From NCBI RefSeq assembly GCF_904846415.1, contig NZ_CAJHAR010000002.1, positions 62,001-126,000 on the forward strand: a stretch of 64,000 nucleotides of DNA, read 5' to 3'. The first letter of the stretch is position 1. Every line of letters starts with the position of its first letter. Under the pieces are notes generated by a model. That model saw only the letters and a list, made by a program, of their open reading frames with translations. It did not search any database and was not told where the DNA came from. Below are positions 27,328-36,867 of this stretch, one piece after another. This DNA comes from Psychrobacter piscatorii. Lineage in GTDB: Bacteria; Pseudomonadota; Gammaproteobacteria; Pseudomonadales; Moraxellaceae. The position numbers were made by a program, and so were the translations under genes.

Positions 27328-27399
27328 AACAATGTCCTTATTAATAGTAAAATCCAATTAAAAGTTAAGTAAATAACTATAGAAAATCATGTTTAATTT

Positions 27400-28077
27400 T
27401 TAGATTTTGTTGAGTGTATTGCGCCAATCTGATGGTAGATGCTTTAAATCATCAGGCTCATCAATGTCATGCAACGCTGGCAATAACGCCAGTGCCCAAC
27501 CTAACGCCGCGATACGCTGCTTAGTGACTTCAGCGACGCTAGACGTACTCCAGCTGATATTTGAAAAAAGGCTTTCATCGACTTGGTTGAATCCGAGCAA
27601 CACATAGCCCCCGTCGGTTGCAGGAATCATCACCGCGCTATTTTCATCTAGCTGCTGTACGGCGGTCTGTATACGCTCTGCCGTGAGGCTAGGACAATCC
27701 GTCCCAATTAAGACAACTTTTTCATATTTTTCCAATGCGTTCTGACTGGCTATCAACATGCGCCTACCCAAATCACCTTCTGCCTGAGCAGACCATTGCA
27801 GTGACTCGGGTAAATCAAGCGCTTGCCAGCAGGCATCAGTTTGCGCTGGACTCACGCATAGCTCAATGGCAAAGTCGCTCGCCACAGCTTGCTCGACACT
27901 ATGTAATAACAACTGCCTTGCCATATCCGCAGCACCATCGATACCCAATGCAGGTTGCAGACGAGTCTTTGCTTTATCACGTGCTGGATATTTGGCAAAT
28001 AAAATGACGCAGGTAGTTTGTTCTCTTATCTGTGGGTTAACATCTATGGTAGCGGTTCGGTTGCTGGTCGCCTGCAT
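27400..28077 (-). CDS. TIGR04282-type arsenosugar biosynthesis glycosyltransferase
   Basis: 225 residues with a GT-A nucleotidyl/glycosyltransferase fold. CVILFAKYPARDKAKTRL, LIGTDCPSL and MIPATDGGYVLLGF are the expected signatures of the TIGR04282 family, which co-occurs with ArsS and ArsM. It presumably supplies or transfers a sugar-like group in oxo-arsenosugar maturation; the exact reaction is not established from sequence. The ATG at 28077 is chosen over the adjacent TTG. It lies 53 bp after the TIGR04283 gene. Confidence 0.87.
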   Translation of the reverse strand: MQATSNRTATIDVNPQIREQTTCVILFAKYPARDKAKTRLQPALGIDGAADMARQLLLHSVEQAVASDFAIELCVSPAQTDACWQALDLPESLQWSAQAEGDLGRRMLIASQNALEKYEKVVLIGTDCPSLTAERIQTAVQQLDENSAVMIPATDGGYVLLGFNQVDESLFSNISWSTSSVAEVTKQRIAALGWALALLPALHDIDEPDDLKHLPSDWRNTLNKI

Positions 28078-28130
28078 CAATACGAAGCCCTTTTTATTAT
28101 TGTTATTAGTCCAATACGGCTGGATCGTTC

Positions 28131-28838
28131 CTACTTATAATAACGCTGCTTTAAGCTGTCAGGCGATACCCCGCGCCAATAATCAAAGCGCAAATGCCAC
28201 ATCAAAAATATGGTGCGGAAATATCCATGTTGCTGCCAACGCCGTGCGGAAGTCGTCACTGTGCTTTTTAAACAAGCGGGCCTACTAATGGTTTTTAGGC
28301 GCTTACATAGCTCGACATCTTCCATCAATGGCTGATCAGGATAGCCATCCAGTCGTTCAAATAAAAATTTTTTAATAAAAATAGCTTGATCACCCGTTGC
28401 GATACTGACCAAACGTGAGCGCTTATTAATCATCATACCAACAACTTTTAATAACGGATGAGAACTGTCCAAGCGTACATCAAAACGTCCCCAGTCATGC
28501 TCTGCCATTGCTCGCTGTACCTGATGTATCGCATCAGTCGGCAACTGAGTATCAGCATGTAAAAATAGCAGCACATCTCCAGTCGCTCGCTTAGCGCCAG
28601 CGTTCATCTGACAAGCACGTCCAGCAGTGAACTCAATAATATGCCAGTCAATTGAAGACGGGGTCATCTTTGGCAACGCTTTTAGCAAATTATAAGCGGC
28701 AGTCATCGAGCCATCCGTTGACCCCCCATCTACCACTATCACTTGCTGCGGCGCGGGGCTGAGCGTATGGATATGAGAAATGAGATGTGGCAAATTATCC
28801 ACTTCATTTAATAATGGAATAATGATAGAGATTTTCAA
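28131..28838 (-). CDS. TIGR04283-type arsenosugar biosynthesis glycosyltransferase (TTG start)
   Basis: 235 residues, family-2 glycosyltransferase. KISIIIPLLNEVDNL at the N-terminus, VVDGGSTDGSM, the DxD-like FLHADTQLP and PLMEDVELCKRLK are visible. This TIGR04283 family is typical of arsenosugar clusters. No ATG begins the conserved N-terminus; a TTG at 28838 with GGGAC six bases upstream is the only sensible start. It lies 42 bp after the DUF547 gene in the same direction. Confidence 0.87.
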   Translation of the reverse strand: MKISIIIPLLNEVDNLPHLISHIHTLSPAPQQVIVVDGGSTDGSMTAAYNLLKALPKMTPSSIDWHIIEFTAGRACQMNAGAKRATGDVLLFLHADTQLPTDAIHQVQRAMAEHDWGRFDVRLDSSHPLLKVVGMMINKRSRLVSIATGDQAIFIKKFLFERLDGYPDQPLMEDVELCKRLKTISRPACLKSTVTTSARRWQQHGYFRTIFLMWHLRFDYWRGVSPDSLKQRYYK

Positions 28839-28880
28839 GGTATGTCCCGTTTTAATAAAAATAAACTCGCGAGCATTGAC

Positions 28881-29702
28881 TTATTTTTTGTTCAAATTCC
28901 AATTGTAGTCAGTGTAGCTGATTTTTATTTTGCCTTGGTTTAGATCTGATGTCTGCGCTTTACTCATTCCGAGTGACGAGCTATAACGACCCAAAAATCC
29001 TTCTAAATCTTTTGTGCCACGCCAATTACTCTCAAAGTCTGACTTGTACCATTTAAAAATCGGCGACACCCTTAGTGTATTGCCCTTAAGATTGTTGCGA
29101 CTACCATCTGCCAAAAATTTAGCAGTTGCCTGTTCTAATTGACTATCCAAACCTTTGCCAGTAAAGGCGTCATCTTGCAGTGCAGGACAACCAATACTCG
29201 CACAATTAACCGCGAAGTGAATACGCGGATCATTGTAGCGTTTGGAGCCACGTATGAGGTTGTGCTCGATATCATCAAGCGAACGCGTTTTACCCAATAG
29301 CGGAATGAACTCTTGCTTCCACGGTGAACCAAACAGACCACCGATATCTTTGATGGATTTAATATTAGGATATTTCGTGAGTACCAAATCAACCGTACCT
29401 GCATTGTAGACATTAATCAAAAATGCTAACTGCTCGTTTTTATTCCAACGATTAAATTCTGCTTGAGAGACTTTGCTCGTCGCTTCAAGATAGCTTGCCA
29501 GCTTGCTCTTATCCGCTTGCATGCCCGCATAATTCACCACGGAAGCCTTACCACCGTTGGTCATGGTGACATGCTTATTTAATAAGCTATCCCAACTTTG
29601 ATGGTTGAAATCTGCATAGGCAGCCGCGCTTGATGATAAAATCGCGAGCGCAATAATTGGTTGCACGACCAAGGTCTTTGTTGAAAAATTCAATCTTGAC
29701 AT
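28881..29702 (-). CDS. DUF547 secreted protein
   Basis: 273 residues. A signal peptide (about 1-32, ending near AAAYADF) implies export. The mature part is DUF547: NKNEQLAFLINVYNAGTVDL, FGSPWKQEFIPLLG, LDDIEHNLIRG and HFAVNCASIGCPAL. The function is unknown; a papain-like relation has been proposed for the family. The ATG at 29702 with GGAG eight bases upstream is used, since a start at 29768 would bury the signal peptide. It lies between arsS and the glycosyltransferase genes, so it may take part in arsenosugar handling outside the cytoplasm (inference). Confidence 0.85.
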   Translation of the reverse strand: MSRLNFSTKTLVVQPIIALAILSSSAAAYADFNHQSWDSLLNKHVTMTNGGKASVVNYAGMQADKSKLASYLEATSKVSQAEFNRWNKNEQLAFLINVYNAGTVDLVLTKYPNIKSIKDIGGLFGSPWKQEFIPLLGKTRSLDDIEHNLIRGSKRYNDPRIHFAVNCASIGCPALQDDAFTGKGLDSQLEQATAKFLADGSRNNLKGNTLRVSPIFKWYKSDFESNWRGTKDLEGFLGRYSSSLGMSKAQTSDLNQGKIKISYTDYNWNLNKK

Positions 29703-29808
29703 GAGATTCACTCCACTTGAATTGGTGATGTTTGTCTGTCGCAGCTGTCCAGCTCGATAGCCTAACAACTATTTATGATCAACGACCCTTAATGGTAAAT
29801 ATGGGCGT

Positions 29809-30804
29809 CTAAACAGTCGTGTCTGCTATCGTCTGCTCTACGGTCTCTTCTTCTAACGCGCCGCCGCAGCTGCTGCCCTGTCCTGCCGTGCAGCCGTAGC
29901 AATGATCCGCAATAGCAATGGCATCGCCAGAGGGATTTTGGGTAAGCAGATCGCTGAGATGGCGGCGCGATTTATTGGGCACAGGCATCTCTAGTTGCTG
30001 GTTAAAATCACAATCAAATAATTCACCTAACCAATTGACACTAATGGTCGAGCGGCACATCACTTCACTCAAGTTGTCCGACACGTAGTTTTCTTTGAGT
30101 AAATCCATATACGGGTGGAATTCATTTTTGGCCAATAGTACCGCGCCAAAACGCTGAATCGGCATATTGGTAAGGGCAAATAGATGGTTGAACTCGATAT
30201 CAAAGTGTTCTTTTAGCTCCCGCTTATAGTCCGCTTCAAGCTGCTGCTGATTGGGCGGTAAGCTCGCGCCTTGCGGATTGTAGACCAAATTTAAGGTCAG
30301 ACCTGAATCAGACCTACCATATCCTAACTGATTGAGTTTTTGCAGTCCTAATATACTGTCGTCGAATGCCCCTTTGCCACGCTGTTTATCTACGTTTTCT
30401 AAGGAGTAACATGGCAAGGATGCCACGACTTCGACTTGATTGTCTGCTAAAAACTGCGCCATGTCCTCATAGCCCTCTTCCATAAGAATGGTCAGGTTAC
30501 AGCGGTCTATCACTTTGACGCCCAGCGCACGCGCCGCTGTGACCAAATATTTAAAGTCCTCATGCATCTCAGGGGCACCGCCGGTCAAATCGAGCGTATC
30601 GATATTTTGCGCTTGCAATACTTTGGGAATCAGCTCAACCAACTCGCGTGACATCATCTCTGTGCGATAAGGACTGGCCGCCACATGGCAATGGACGCAA
30701 GACATATTGCATAAGTAGCCCATGTTGACTTGGAGTATCGTTAGTTCTCGGCGTTTGATCGCCGGAAAGTCAGTGTGCTCAAGTAATGCGATAGTCGATT
30801 TCAT
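29809..30804 (-). CDS. arsS: Arsenosugar biosynthesis radical SAM protein
   Basis: 331 residues. ArsS is a radical SAM enzyme proposed to join a 5'-deoxyadenosyl group to dimethylarsenite. The SAM-cluster motif CxxxCxxC is Cys32, Cys36, Cys39 in GYLCNMSCVHCHV. LDLTGGAPEMH and a C-terminal SPASM-like cysteine set (FDCDFNQQ, DHCYGCTAGQGSSCGG) follow. The ATG at 30804 is preferred over a TTG eleven codons earlier, although its Shine-Dalgarno is weak. It is the second gene of the cluster, 207 bp after the FAD oxidoreductase gene, and may have its own promoter in that gap. Confidence 0.92.
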   Translation of the reverse strand: MKSTIALLEHTDFPAIKRRELTILQVNMGYLCNMSCVHCHVAASPYRTEMMSRELVELIPKVLQAQNIDTLDLTGGAPEMHEDFKYLVTAARALGVKVIDRCNLTILMEEGYEDMAQFLADNQVEVVASLPCYSLENVDKQRGKGAFDDSILGLQKLNQLGYGRSDSGLTLNLVYNPQGASLPPNQQQLEADYKRELKEHFDIEFNHLFALTNMPIQRFGAVLLAKNEFHPYMDLLKENYVSDNLSEVMCRSTISVNWLGELFDCDFNQQLEMPVPNKSRRHLSDLLTQNPSGDAIAIADHCYGCTAGQGSSCGGALEEETVEQTIADTTV

Positions 30805-31011
30805 AATCGTATAGACCCCGTTAATGACCCAACTCAAAAAAGATATATTTACATGTAAGTAATTGCTTTTATTTGCTATTTTATAAACATCATACCTTGT
30901 TTATTGACCTGTCATTTTACATTTTGTTTAATCAATCATACCTGATTGTGAATCACCAATAACATCAGTTTTGTAAGATCGATTTTGTTATTTATGCCAA
31001 CCAGTGCTGCT

Positions 31012-32175
31012 CTACCTAGCCTTAACAAAGCGCTGATCGATGTACCGTTTTAGATACCAAAGCCCGCGACCTTGTAGACTGAGCGCTCCCCAACTAGCAA
31101 TAGCGTACTTGTCCCCGCAAGACAATAAATATAGCGTATTGGTTTTGGGTTGATAGTCTTGCATGGGTTTGTCTTTGAGATAGGCCAATAGGTTATCTGC
31201 CTCTATCGCGCCGCCATGTACCGCATGAACGCCTGAATGCGCCACGTCTTTATCTACTCGCGTGGCTACGTCACCAACGGCAAATACATTAGGGTGAGAG
31301 AAACTCTGCTGCATGGCATTAACGGCCATAAAACCATTATCTACCGTCTGTAAATCAGTGGCAGCGGTCCATGCTGATCCTACCACTCCCGTCGCAGCGA
31401 TCACAGTATTCATAGGCAGCGTGTCATGTGCGGTCAATAAATGACCATCATGATAACCAGTCGCTCGCTCATGGACTATCTTAATATCATGGCGATGCAG
31501 CTGCCTAATAACGCGCTTCTGAAAACGCGGATTAAATCCTGACAAAAGATGCTCACCGCACACCAGTGTCACTTGATGATTTGGATTGATATGCTGTAGC
31601 GCGACTTGAGCTGCCATGACCAATTCGGCCGCGGCGGCCCCAGCACCAACGATAGCCAATTGGTATTGACTAGCTTGCCGCGCCTCAGCCAAAATCTGCT
31701 GCCAATGCGTGATAAAACCTGACAAGGGACGAATAGCGATTACGTCCGTGCTAGCGTGAGTATCCGTCTTAGCATAGCTGTCTCGTTTATCTAACCAACG
31801 CATATCTGTATCTGCGCCAGTATTCAATGACAACACATCATAATCAAGTGCCAATCGCTCATCGCCCATTGTCGCGACCATATTGGATGCCGCATCAACC
31901 TGCACGATCGACTGCTGAATAAAGCGCACACCCGCTCGCCTACAAAGTGATTTTATATCGATACTGATATCGTCAAGCGAGTAATGTCCTGCCATCCAAC
32001 CAGGTAGCACTCCTGAATATATAGTCTGCGGATGCTCGCTAATTAGAGCGATGTCTATAGCCGTTCCCTTAAAATCCGTACTCTCTAGCTGCCCAGTAAC
32101 AAGCCGACGTAACAGTCCAATATGAGCATGACCTGCTCCTGCTAATAGTAGTTTTTTTGGCGACAGCTGTTTCAT
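31012..32175 (-). CDS. FAD-dependent pyridine nucleotide-disulfide oxidoreductase (TIGR03169-like)
   Basis: 387 residues. The N-terminal FAD fold LLLAGAGHAHIGLLRRL, YSGVLPGWMAGHYS, SLNTGADTD, the NAD-binding AIVGAGAAAAELVMA and late FAVGDVATR resemble the oxidoreductase often fused or linked to SelD. No CxxC redox pair is visible, so it is closer to NADH-dehydrogenase-like flavoproteins. The ATG at 32175 has AGGA five bases before it; two earlier starts are less good. It leads the minus-strand arsenosugar cluster, where a redox role toward arsenicals is plausible but unproven. Confidence 0.82.
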   Translation of the reverse strand: MKQLSPKKLLLAGAGHAHIGLLRRLVTGQLESTDFKGTAIDIALISEHPQTIYSGVLPGWMAGHYSLDDISIDIKSLCRRAGVRFIQQSIVQVDAASNMVATMGDERLALDYDVLSLNTGADTDMRWLDKRDSYAKTDTHASTDVIAIRPLSGFITHWQQILAEARQASQYQLAIVGAGAAAAELVMAAQVALQHINPNHQVTLVCGEHLLSGFNPRFQKRVIRQLHRHDIKIVHERATGYHDGHLLTAHDTLPMNTVIAATGVVGSAWTAATDLQTVDNGFMAVNAMQQSFSHPNVFAVGDVATRVDKDVAHSGVHAVHGGAIEADNLLAYLKDKPMQDYQPKTNTLYLLSCGDKYAIASWGALSLQGRGLWYLKRYIDQRFVKAR

Positions 32176-32586
32176 TGGCATCCTAATCAAAGTGATGGAT
32201 AGATGTTTGACGAGCAAGTTATAGGGCGTGTCCCTATTTTAAAAATAGTGATAAACGTTTGAACAAGGGACAAGCCCTAGTGCCTATAATATAAGTAGCA
32301 CAAAAGCAGTTTACAAATAAGATATGTCTGATAGACGACCCTGATGATCGGGTGGATGGTATAAGTGACTTAAATAATACTGACCATACTCATTTTTGTC
32401 ATTAAATGCTGCTACCAAGTATAGATTTAATTACCCTGTCACGTAACACAAAAAAATAAGGTAAAATGGTCGACCAATCAGCGCCTAGTAAAATAAAATC
32501 ATAACGACGCCACCTAACTGATCGGCATTTTTGAAATAACGATCTATAAAAAATATAGACCATTAAAACCTGTCAAGGAAGCTTAT
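32176..32586. other. Divergent intergenic region with a large palindrome
   Basis: 411 bp between the arsenosugar cluster and a lysophospholipase-like gene. Apart from the inverted repeat at 32223-32278 I see no gene or RNA. Confidence 0.4.
32223..32278. repeat. Inverted repeat, possible MITE-like element or cruciform
   Basis: AGGGCGTGTCCCT (32223-32235) and AGGGACAAGCCCT (32266-32278) are inverted with one mismatch pair. Inside lies a smaller palindrome CTATTTT/AAAATAG (32234-32248). The whole unit of 56 bp resembles a very short non-coding element, or a regulatory cruciform. Confidence 0.5.
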
Positions 32587-33543
32587 ATGAGTAACACTCT
32601 CGATACCAGTAATGATAACATTCTCTCCTCCGACAACACTCACTACTTGCACCACAACTTTTTTGAGCCAAGTGACAAAAATATTGCCATCAGTGCGACG
32701 CTATTGATTGTGCATGGGATGGCAGAGCACAGTGGTCGCTATGCAGACTTTGCACAGTTCTTGGCGGACAATGGCATCGCTGTCGCAACTTATGATCATC
32801 TTGGTCATGGACAAACCATCAAGACCGAAGCGGATTTGGGGTTTTTTGGTGAAGAGCATCCCGTGCAATCGCTGCTAAAAGATGTGATTGTTATGGCAGA
32901 TAGTCTAAAAGCACGTCACCCCGATGTACCGCATTTTGTGATGGGCCACTCCATGGGCTCATTTATCGTGCGTAACGTACTTAAGCATCATGCGCATAAT
33001 TTCACTGGAGCGATATTGATGGGCTCGGCAGACGTCAATCCATTGACCAAAGTTTTGCTGCCTATCAATAAAGTATTGGCAAAAGTGGCACCTAGACAGC
33101 CGAACTCAGTACTTGCCAATACCATGAACAAAGTATTGAACAGTCAACTAAAAGATCGCACTGCATCATCGAAGTTTGCTTGGTTGAGTGAAAATACTGC
33201 AAATATTGAAGCCTATGAAGCTGATCCAAAGACTGGTTTTGACTTTACTAACAATGGCTTTATGACATTATTTACTTTGATGGATACCGGACTAAATAAA
33301 GGCTGGGCCACCACCATTGCTAAACACTTCCCAATGCTGTTTATCAGCGGTGAAGATGATCCTATTGGTAACATGGGACGCGGTATTCGCCGCGTGGTCA
33401 AACGCCTACATAAACAAAAATTTAGCCATGTTGATATTCAGCTGTATCCCAATATGCGCCATGAAGTATTACACGAAACAGATCATCAAACGGTTTATCA
33501 AGACATTTTAGCGTGGATAAAAAACATTGCACCAGACGCTTAA
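32587..33543 (+). CDS. Alpha/beta hydrolase, monoacylglycerol lipase / lysophospholipase type
   Basis: 318 residues. LIVHGMAEHSGRYADFAQFL, YDHLGHGQT, the nucleophile GHSMGSFI, acid in ISGEDDPIGN and histidine in YPNMRHEVLHE are the hallmarks of the PldB/monoglyceride-lipase group that cleaves single-chain lipids. No signal peptide is seen, so it is probably cytoplasmic or membrane-peripheral. AAGGAAG precedes the ATG. It is a single gene; a 224-bp gap separates it from dapD. Confidence 0.9.
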   Translation: MSNTLDTSNDNILSSDNTHYLHHNFFEPSDKNIAISATLLIVHGMAEHSGRYADFAQFLADNGIAVATYDHLGHGQTIKTEADLGFFGEEHPVQSLLKDVIVMADSLKARHPDVPHFVMGHSMGSFIVRNVLKHHAHNFTGAILMGSADVNPLTKVLLPINKVLAKVAPRQPNSVLANTMNKVLNSQLKDRTASSKFAWLSENTANIEAYEADPKTGFDFTNNGFMTLFTLMDTGLNKGWATTIAKHFPMLFISGEDDPIGNMGRGIRRVVKRLHKQKFSHVDIQLYPNMRHEVLHETDHQTVYQDILAWIKNIAPDA

Positions 33544-33767
33544 AGCACGATAAACCATTCATCTTGAGCAGTCTTTTGAGCGCTTTTTCTCGAGCACTGC
33601 CATAATGAAATACTGAACTTGTTTGCTAAAAGTGGTCAAATTAGCGACAATACGGCAAGCAAGTTTTTGGACCAAGCCATACCTTGAATTTTCTTTAGGC
33701 CGGGTCATATAAGTCTTTAACCATAACATTAAGATCACCCTCCCTTTCATTCATTTTAGGAACCTTT

Positions 33768-34589
33768 ATGTCATTACAACAAACCATCGAACAAGCTTTT
33801 GAAAACCGCAACGAATACAGCCCAAGCAACATGCCACAAGACGTGCGTGACGCGATTGAGCAAGTACTTGAGCAGCTAGATAACGGTAGCCTACGCGTTG
33901 CCGAAAAGAAGGATGGCGAATGGGTCGTCAATCAGTGGGCCAAAAAAGCAGTACTGCTATCGTTCCGTTTGAACGATAACTACGTTCAAGCAGCGGGCGA
34001 GCATGTGCAGTTCTATGACAAAGTGCCAACGAAATTTGCTAACTGGACTGAAGCACAGTTCAAAGAAGCAGGCGTTCGCGTTGTACCACCAGCCGTTGCT
34101 CGTAAAGGTTCATATATCGCAGCGGGTGCGGTACTCATGCCTTCTTATGTCAACATCGGTGCATATGTCGATCAAGGCGCGATGGTTGATACGTGGGCAA
34201 CCGTTGGCTCATGTGCGCAAATCGGTAAAAACGTGCATCTATCAGGCGGCGTTGGCATCGGCGGTGTTTTAGAGCCATTACAAGCCAACCCAACCATCAT
34301 CGAAGACAATTGCTTCATCGGTGCGCGCTCTGAGATCGTTGAAGGCGTGATCGTCGAAGAAGGCGCTGTCATCTCTATGGGCGTCTATATTGGTCAATCT
34401 ACACGCATCTATGACCGTGAGACTGGCGAGATTCATCGCGGCCGTGTACCAGCAGGCTCTGTTGTCGTACCAGGCAGCTTGCCATCAGAAGACGGCACTC
34501 ACAGCTTGTACGCTGCTATCATCGTGAAAAAGGTAGATGCGCAAACACGTGCAAAAACTGCTGTGAATGAGCTATTACGTTTAGACTAG
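33768..34589 (+). CDS. dapD: 2,3,4,5-tetrahydropyridine-2,6-dicarboxylate N-succinyltransferase
   Basis: 273 residues, the standard DapD length. It adds succinyl from succinyl-CoA to tetrahydrodipicolinate in lysine and meso-diaminopimelate synthesis. An N-terminal helical part is followed by a left-handed beta-helix of hexapeptide repeats (about 100-240), with [37 protein letters not shown] and [19 protein letters not shown] turns. AGGAACC precedes the ATG. It is a single gene ended by a good terminator. Confidence 0.96.
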   Translation: MSLQQTIEQAFENRNEYSPSNMPQDVRDAIEQVLEQLDNGSLRVAEKKDGEWVVNQWAKKAVLLSFRLNDNYVQAAGEHVQFYDKVPTKFANWTEAQFKEAGVRVVPPAVARKGSYIAAGAVLMPSYVNIGAYVDQGAMVDTWATVGSCAQIGKNVHLSGGVGIGGVLEPLQANPTIIEDNCFIGARSEIVEGVIVEEGAVISMGVYIGQSTRIYDRETGEIHRGRVPAGSVVVPGSLPSEDGTHSLYAAIIVKKVDAQTRAKTAVNELLRLD

Positions 34590-34650
34590 TATTTTTAATA
34601 TTCATAGCCTCTTACCCGAACGGTACGGATGGCGATAAACTATCTTTACT

Positions 34651-34683
34651 AAAGACGCTGAAGAAAACTTCAGCGTCTTTTTT
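34651..34683 (+). terminator. Terminator after dapD
   Basis: AAAGACGCTGAAG (34651-34663) pairs with CTTCAGCGTCTTT (34668-34680) with loop AAAA and a T-run. Confidence 0.9.
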
Positions 34684-34834
34684 GCACCTTAATGCAGAGC
34701 GTTGCGTTATAATCCGTTTTTTGGTTTTGTTTTATCCAAACATAAAACGACAAATATCACAACCTGCCTTCTTCTTTATTACGATTGATAACCGCTTCAT
34801 CGCCTTATCAACCTTTAACTGTATTTGACATATT

Positions 34835-35566
34835 ATGAGTGAATCACTATTGCGCACCGCCGCTATCCCCGTCACTGACCCTGAAGCAGGGTTGCGTTTG
34901 ACTGAGATTTTTTATTCCCTACAAGGTGAGGCGCTGACGTCTGGCTTGCCGACGATATTTGTACGTCTAACCGGCTGTCCGCTGCGCTGCGTTTACTGTG
35001 ATACCGAATATGCCTTCACGGGCGGCGAGCGTCAGTCATTAGAAACCATTATAGACATGATCAAAAGCTACCCATGTAAGCGCATTTGCCTGACTGGCGG
35101 TGAGCCATTAGCACAGCCAAACGCGATTGAGTTGATGAAACGCTTGCTCAGCGATGGCTATGAGATATCTCTTGAAACCGCAGGCGCGCTTTCGGTAAAA
35201 AATGTACCACCAGCCGTCAGCAAAGTGATGGATCTCAAAACACCAAGCTCAGGCGAAGTGGACAAAAACCTCTGGTCAAATCTCGATCATCTCACCGAGC
35301 ACGATCAAATCAAGTTTGTCATTATGAACCGTACAGATTATGACTGGGCAAAAGAAAAGTTGAACCAGCATCAGCTAGATAAACTGGTCGGCACCGTTTG
35401 GTTTTCTCCGATGTTTAACGTGGCAGACGATGTTGATGAAGCGCTTAGCCCTGAGGTTCCTGTCTTGGCAAGAGAGCTTGCTGAATGGATGCTGGCAGAT
35501 GCCTTGCCCGTTCGCTTTCAATTGCAGCTGCATAAAATCATTTGGGCAGACGCTAAAGGCAAATAA
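34835..35566 (+). CDS. queE: 7-carboxy-7-deazaguanine synthase
   Basis: 243 residues. QueE is a radical SAM enzyme that contracts carboxy-tetrahydropterin to 7-carboxy-7-deazaguanine for queuosine. The cluster motif Cys48-x3-Cys52-x2-Cys55 is in GCPLRCVYCDTEYAF. FYSLQGEALTSGLPTIFVRL and CLTGGEPLAQP are family signatures. No other queuosine genes are in the window. The start ATG has no strong Shine-Dalgarno. Confidence 0.94.
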   Translation: MSESLLRTAAIPVTDPEAGLRLTEIFYSLQGEALTSGLPTIFVRLTGCPLRCVYCDTEYAFTGGERQSLETIIDMIKSYPCKRICLTGGEPLAQPNAIELMKRLLSDGYEISLETAGALSVKNVPPAVSKVMDLKTPSSGEVDKNLWSNLDHLTEHDQIKFVIMNRTDYDWAKEKLNQHQLDKLVGTVWFSPMFNVADDVDEALSPEVPVLARELAEWMLADALPVRFQLQLHKIIWADAKGK

Positions 35567-35664
35567 AAAGACAAACCCTACGCTAGTCACCGATAGAACA
35601 TCCATTTAGAACAATAAATATAAATACAAATCCATATATAGGCACATATTTTCAAGGAGGAAAC

Positions 35665-36765
35665 ATGATTCGGCTGATCTTACTAGGGCTACTGTCAGGT
35701 GCGTTTTTTAGCTCAACCTTTGTATTGAATGAGTTGATGAGCGCTGCTGGTGGGCATTGGTTTTGGTCAGCAAGTCTGCGCTATGTCTTTATGCTATTGC
35801 TATTGACAGCGATGATTGGTGTTCAGCATGGCGTGGGTAGGATCGGTGAGCTATGGGCAATTTTTCGTCAACATATAGGGTTTTGGTGCATTACTGGTAG
35901 CATTGGCTTCGGCATGTTTTATACTGGCATCTGTTACGCAGGTGATCACGCCAGTGGTTGGGTCGTAGCGGCGACCTTTATGTTTACCGTCGTGACCAGT
36001 TTACTTGTCCTACTGGCATTCGGACAGCGCTTTGATAAAAAATTCATCGTTTATGCGTTGATTGTCTTTGTAGGCGTCGTACTGGTCAACGTCAGTGAAG
36101 GTTTGTATGCGCCTAGCGACGCTAATACGATACCGCTGACACAGATGCTGCTGTATGGCGCGCTACCAGCATTGATCGCCGCATTTAGTTACCCTATTGG
36201 TAATCAATTGGTTTGGCAGGCATCTTATAATGCCAAGCAGCACAAGGCCAAACTTCAAGATAGTGAGCACCACTCGCAGCCGATGCGTGCAGAAACAGCG
36301 CTATTAGCCAGTGCCCACGATGCTGTTGATATACATAGCGCTGACCGTGACACTGCGAATAGCTCCACGCTGCAAACTTTAATTGGACGTATTCCCGTTA
36401 TCGAGACGGATCTGTTACAAAACGCCTTTAACAAAGTCTGGCTAATGACCGTCGGGAGTTTCCCGTTCTGGATTGTCTTAGGGTTGGTAGTACGCCCTGA
36501 GTTGCCAGGCAGCGGTCAGGTATTCAATACCTTGCTAGTTGCTTTGTTATCAGGGGTGGCTGCGACCAGTCTGTTTTTATATGCGCGTGAGCAAGCGGTC
36601 ACCTCAAGCGAGGTCGCTGGCGTTGACTCGACCCAAGCCAGTGAAATCATTTTTGCCTTGATTGGAGGGATGATCTTGTTGGGCAATCCGCTACCGTCGG
36701 CAATGGGTTTGATCGGTATTGTACTGATTATCATTGGGTTAATCTTGTTTGCAAAAGACGGCTAA
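35665..36765 (+). CDS. DMT superfamily transporter (EmrE/PF13536-like)
   Basis: 366 residues with about ten membrane helices in two EamA/EmrE-like halves. GLLSGAFFSSTFVLNELMS and a C-terminal LIGGMILLGNPLPSAMGLIGIVLIIIG agree with the multidrug-efflux group of drug/metabolite transporters. A hydrophilic insertion of about 60 residues (about 190-250, rich in His, Asp and Ser) separates the halves and makes the protein longer than usual. AAGGAGG is perfectly placed before the ATG. The exported compound is unknown. Confidence 0.85.
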   Translation: MIRLILLGLLSGAFFSSTFVLNELMSAAGGHWFWSASLRYVFMLLLLTAMIGVQHGVGRIGELWAIFRQHIGFWCITGSIGFGMFYTGICYAGDHASGWVVAATFMFTVVTSLLVLLAFGQRFDKKFIVYALIVFVGVVLVNVSEGLYAPSDANTIPLTQMLLYGALPALIAAFSYPIGNQLVWQASYNAKQHKAKLQDSEHHSQPMRAETALLASAHDAVDIHSADRDTANSSTLQTLIGRIPVIETDLLQNAFNKVWLMTVGSFPFWIVLGLVVRPELPGSGQVFNTLLVALLSGVAATSLFLYAREQAVTSSEVAGVDSTQASEIIFALIGGMILLGNPLPSAMGLIGIVLIIIGLILFAKDG

Positions 36766-36867
36766 ATGACGCTCTAACGATGCGCTGAGTTTTTTACATC
36801 AGCCAAAAATTCATTATTCAAAACAAAAACCCCATCATTTTGATGTTCAAGATTTGGCAATATAACC

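Noticed and set aside
33559..33750. A 63-codon minus-strand ORF before dapD
   Set aside because: No ribosome-binding site or family; it occupies the dapD promoter region.
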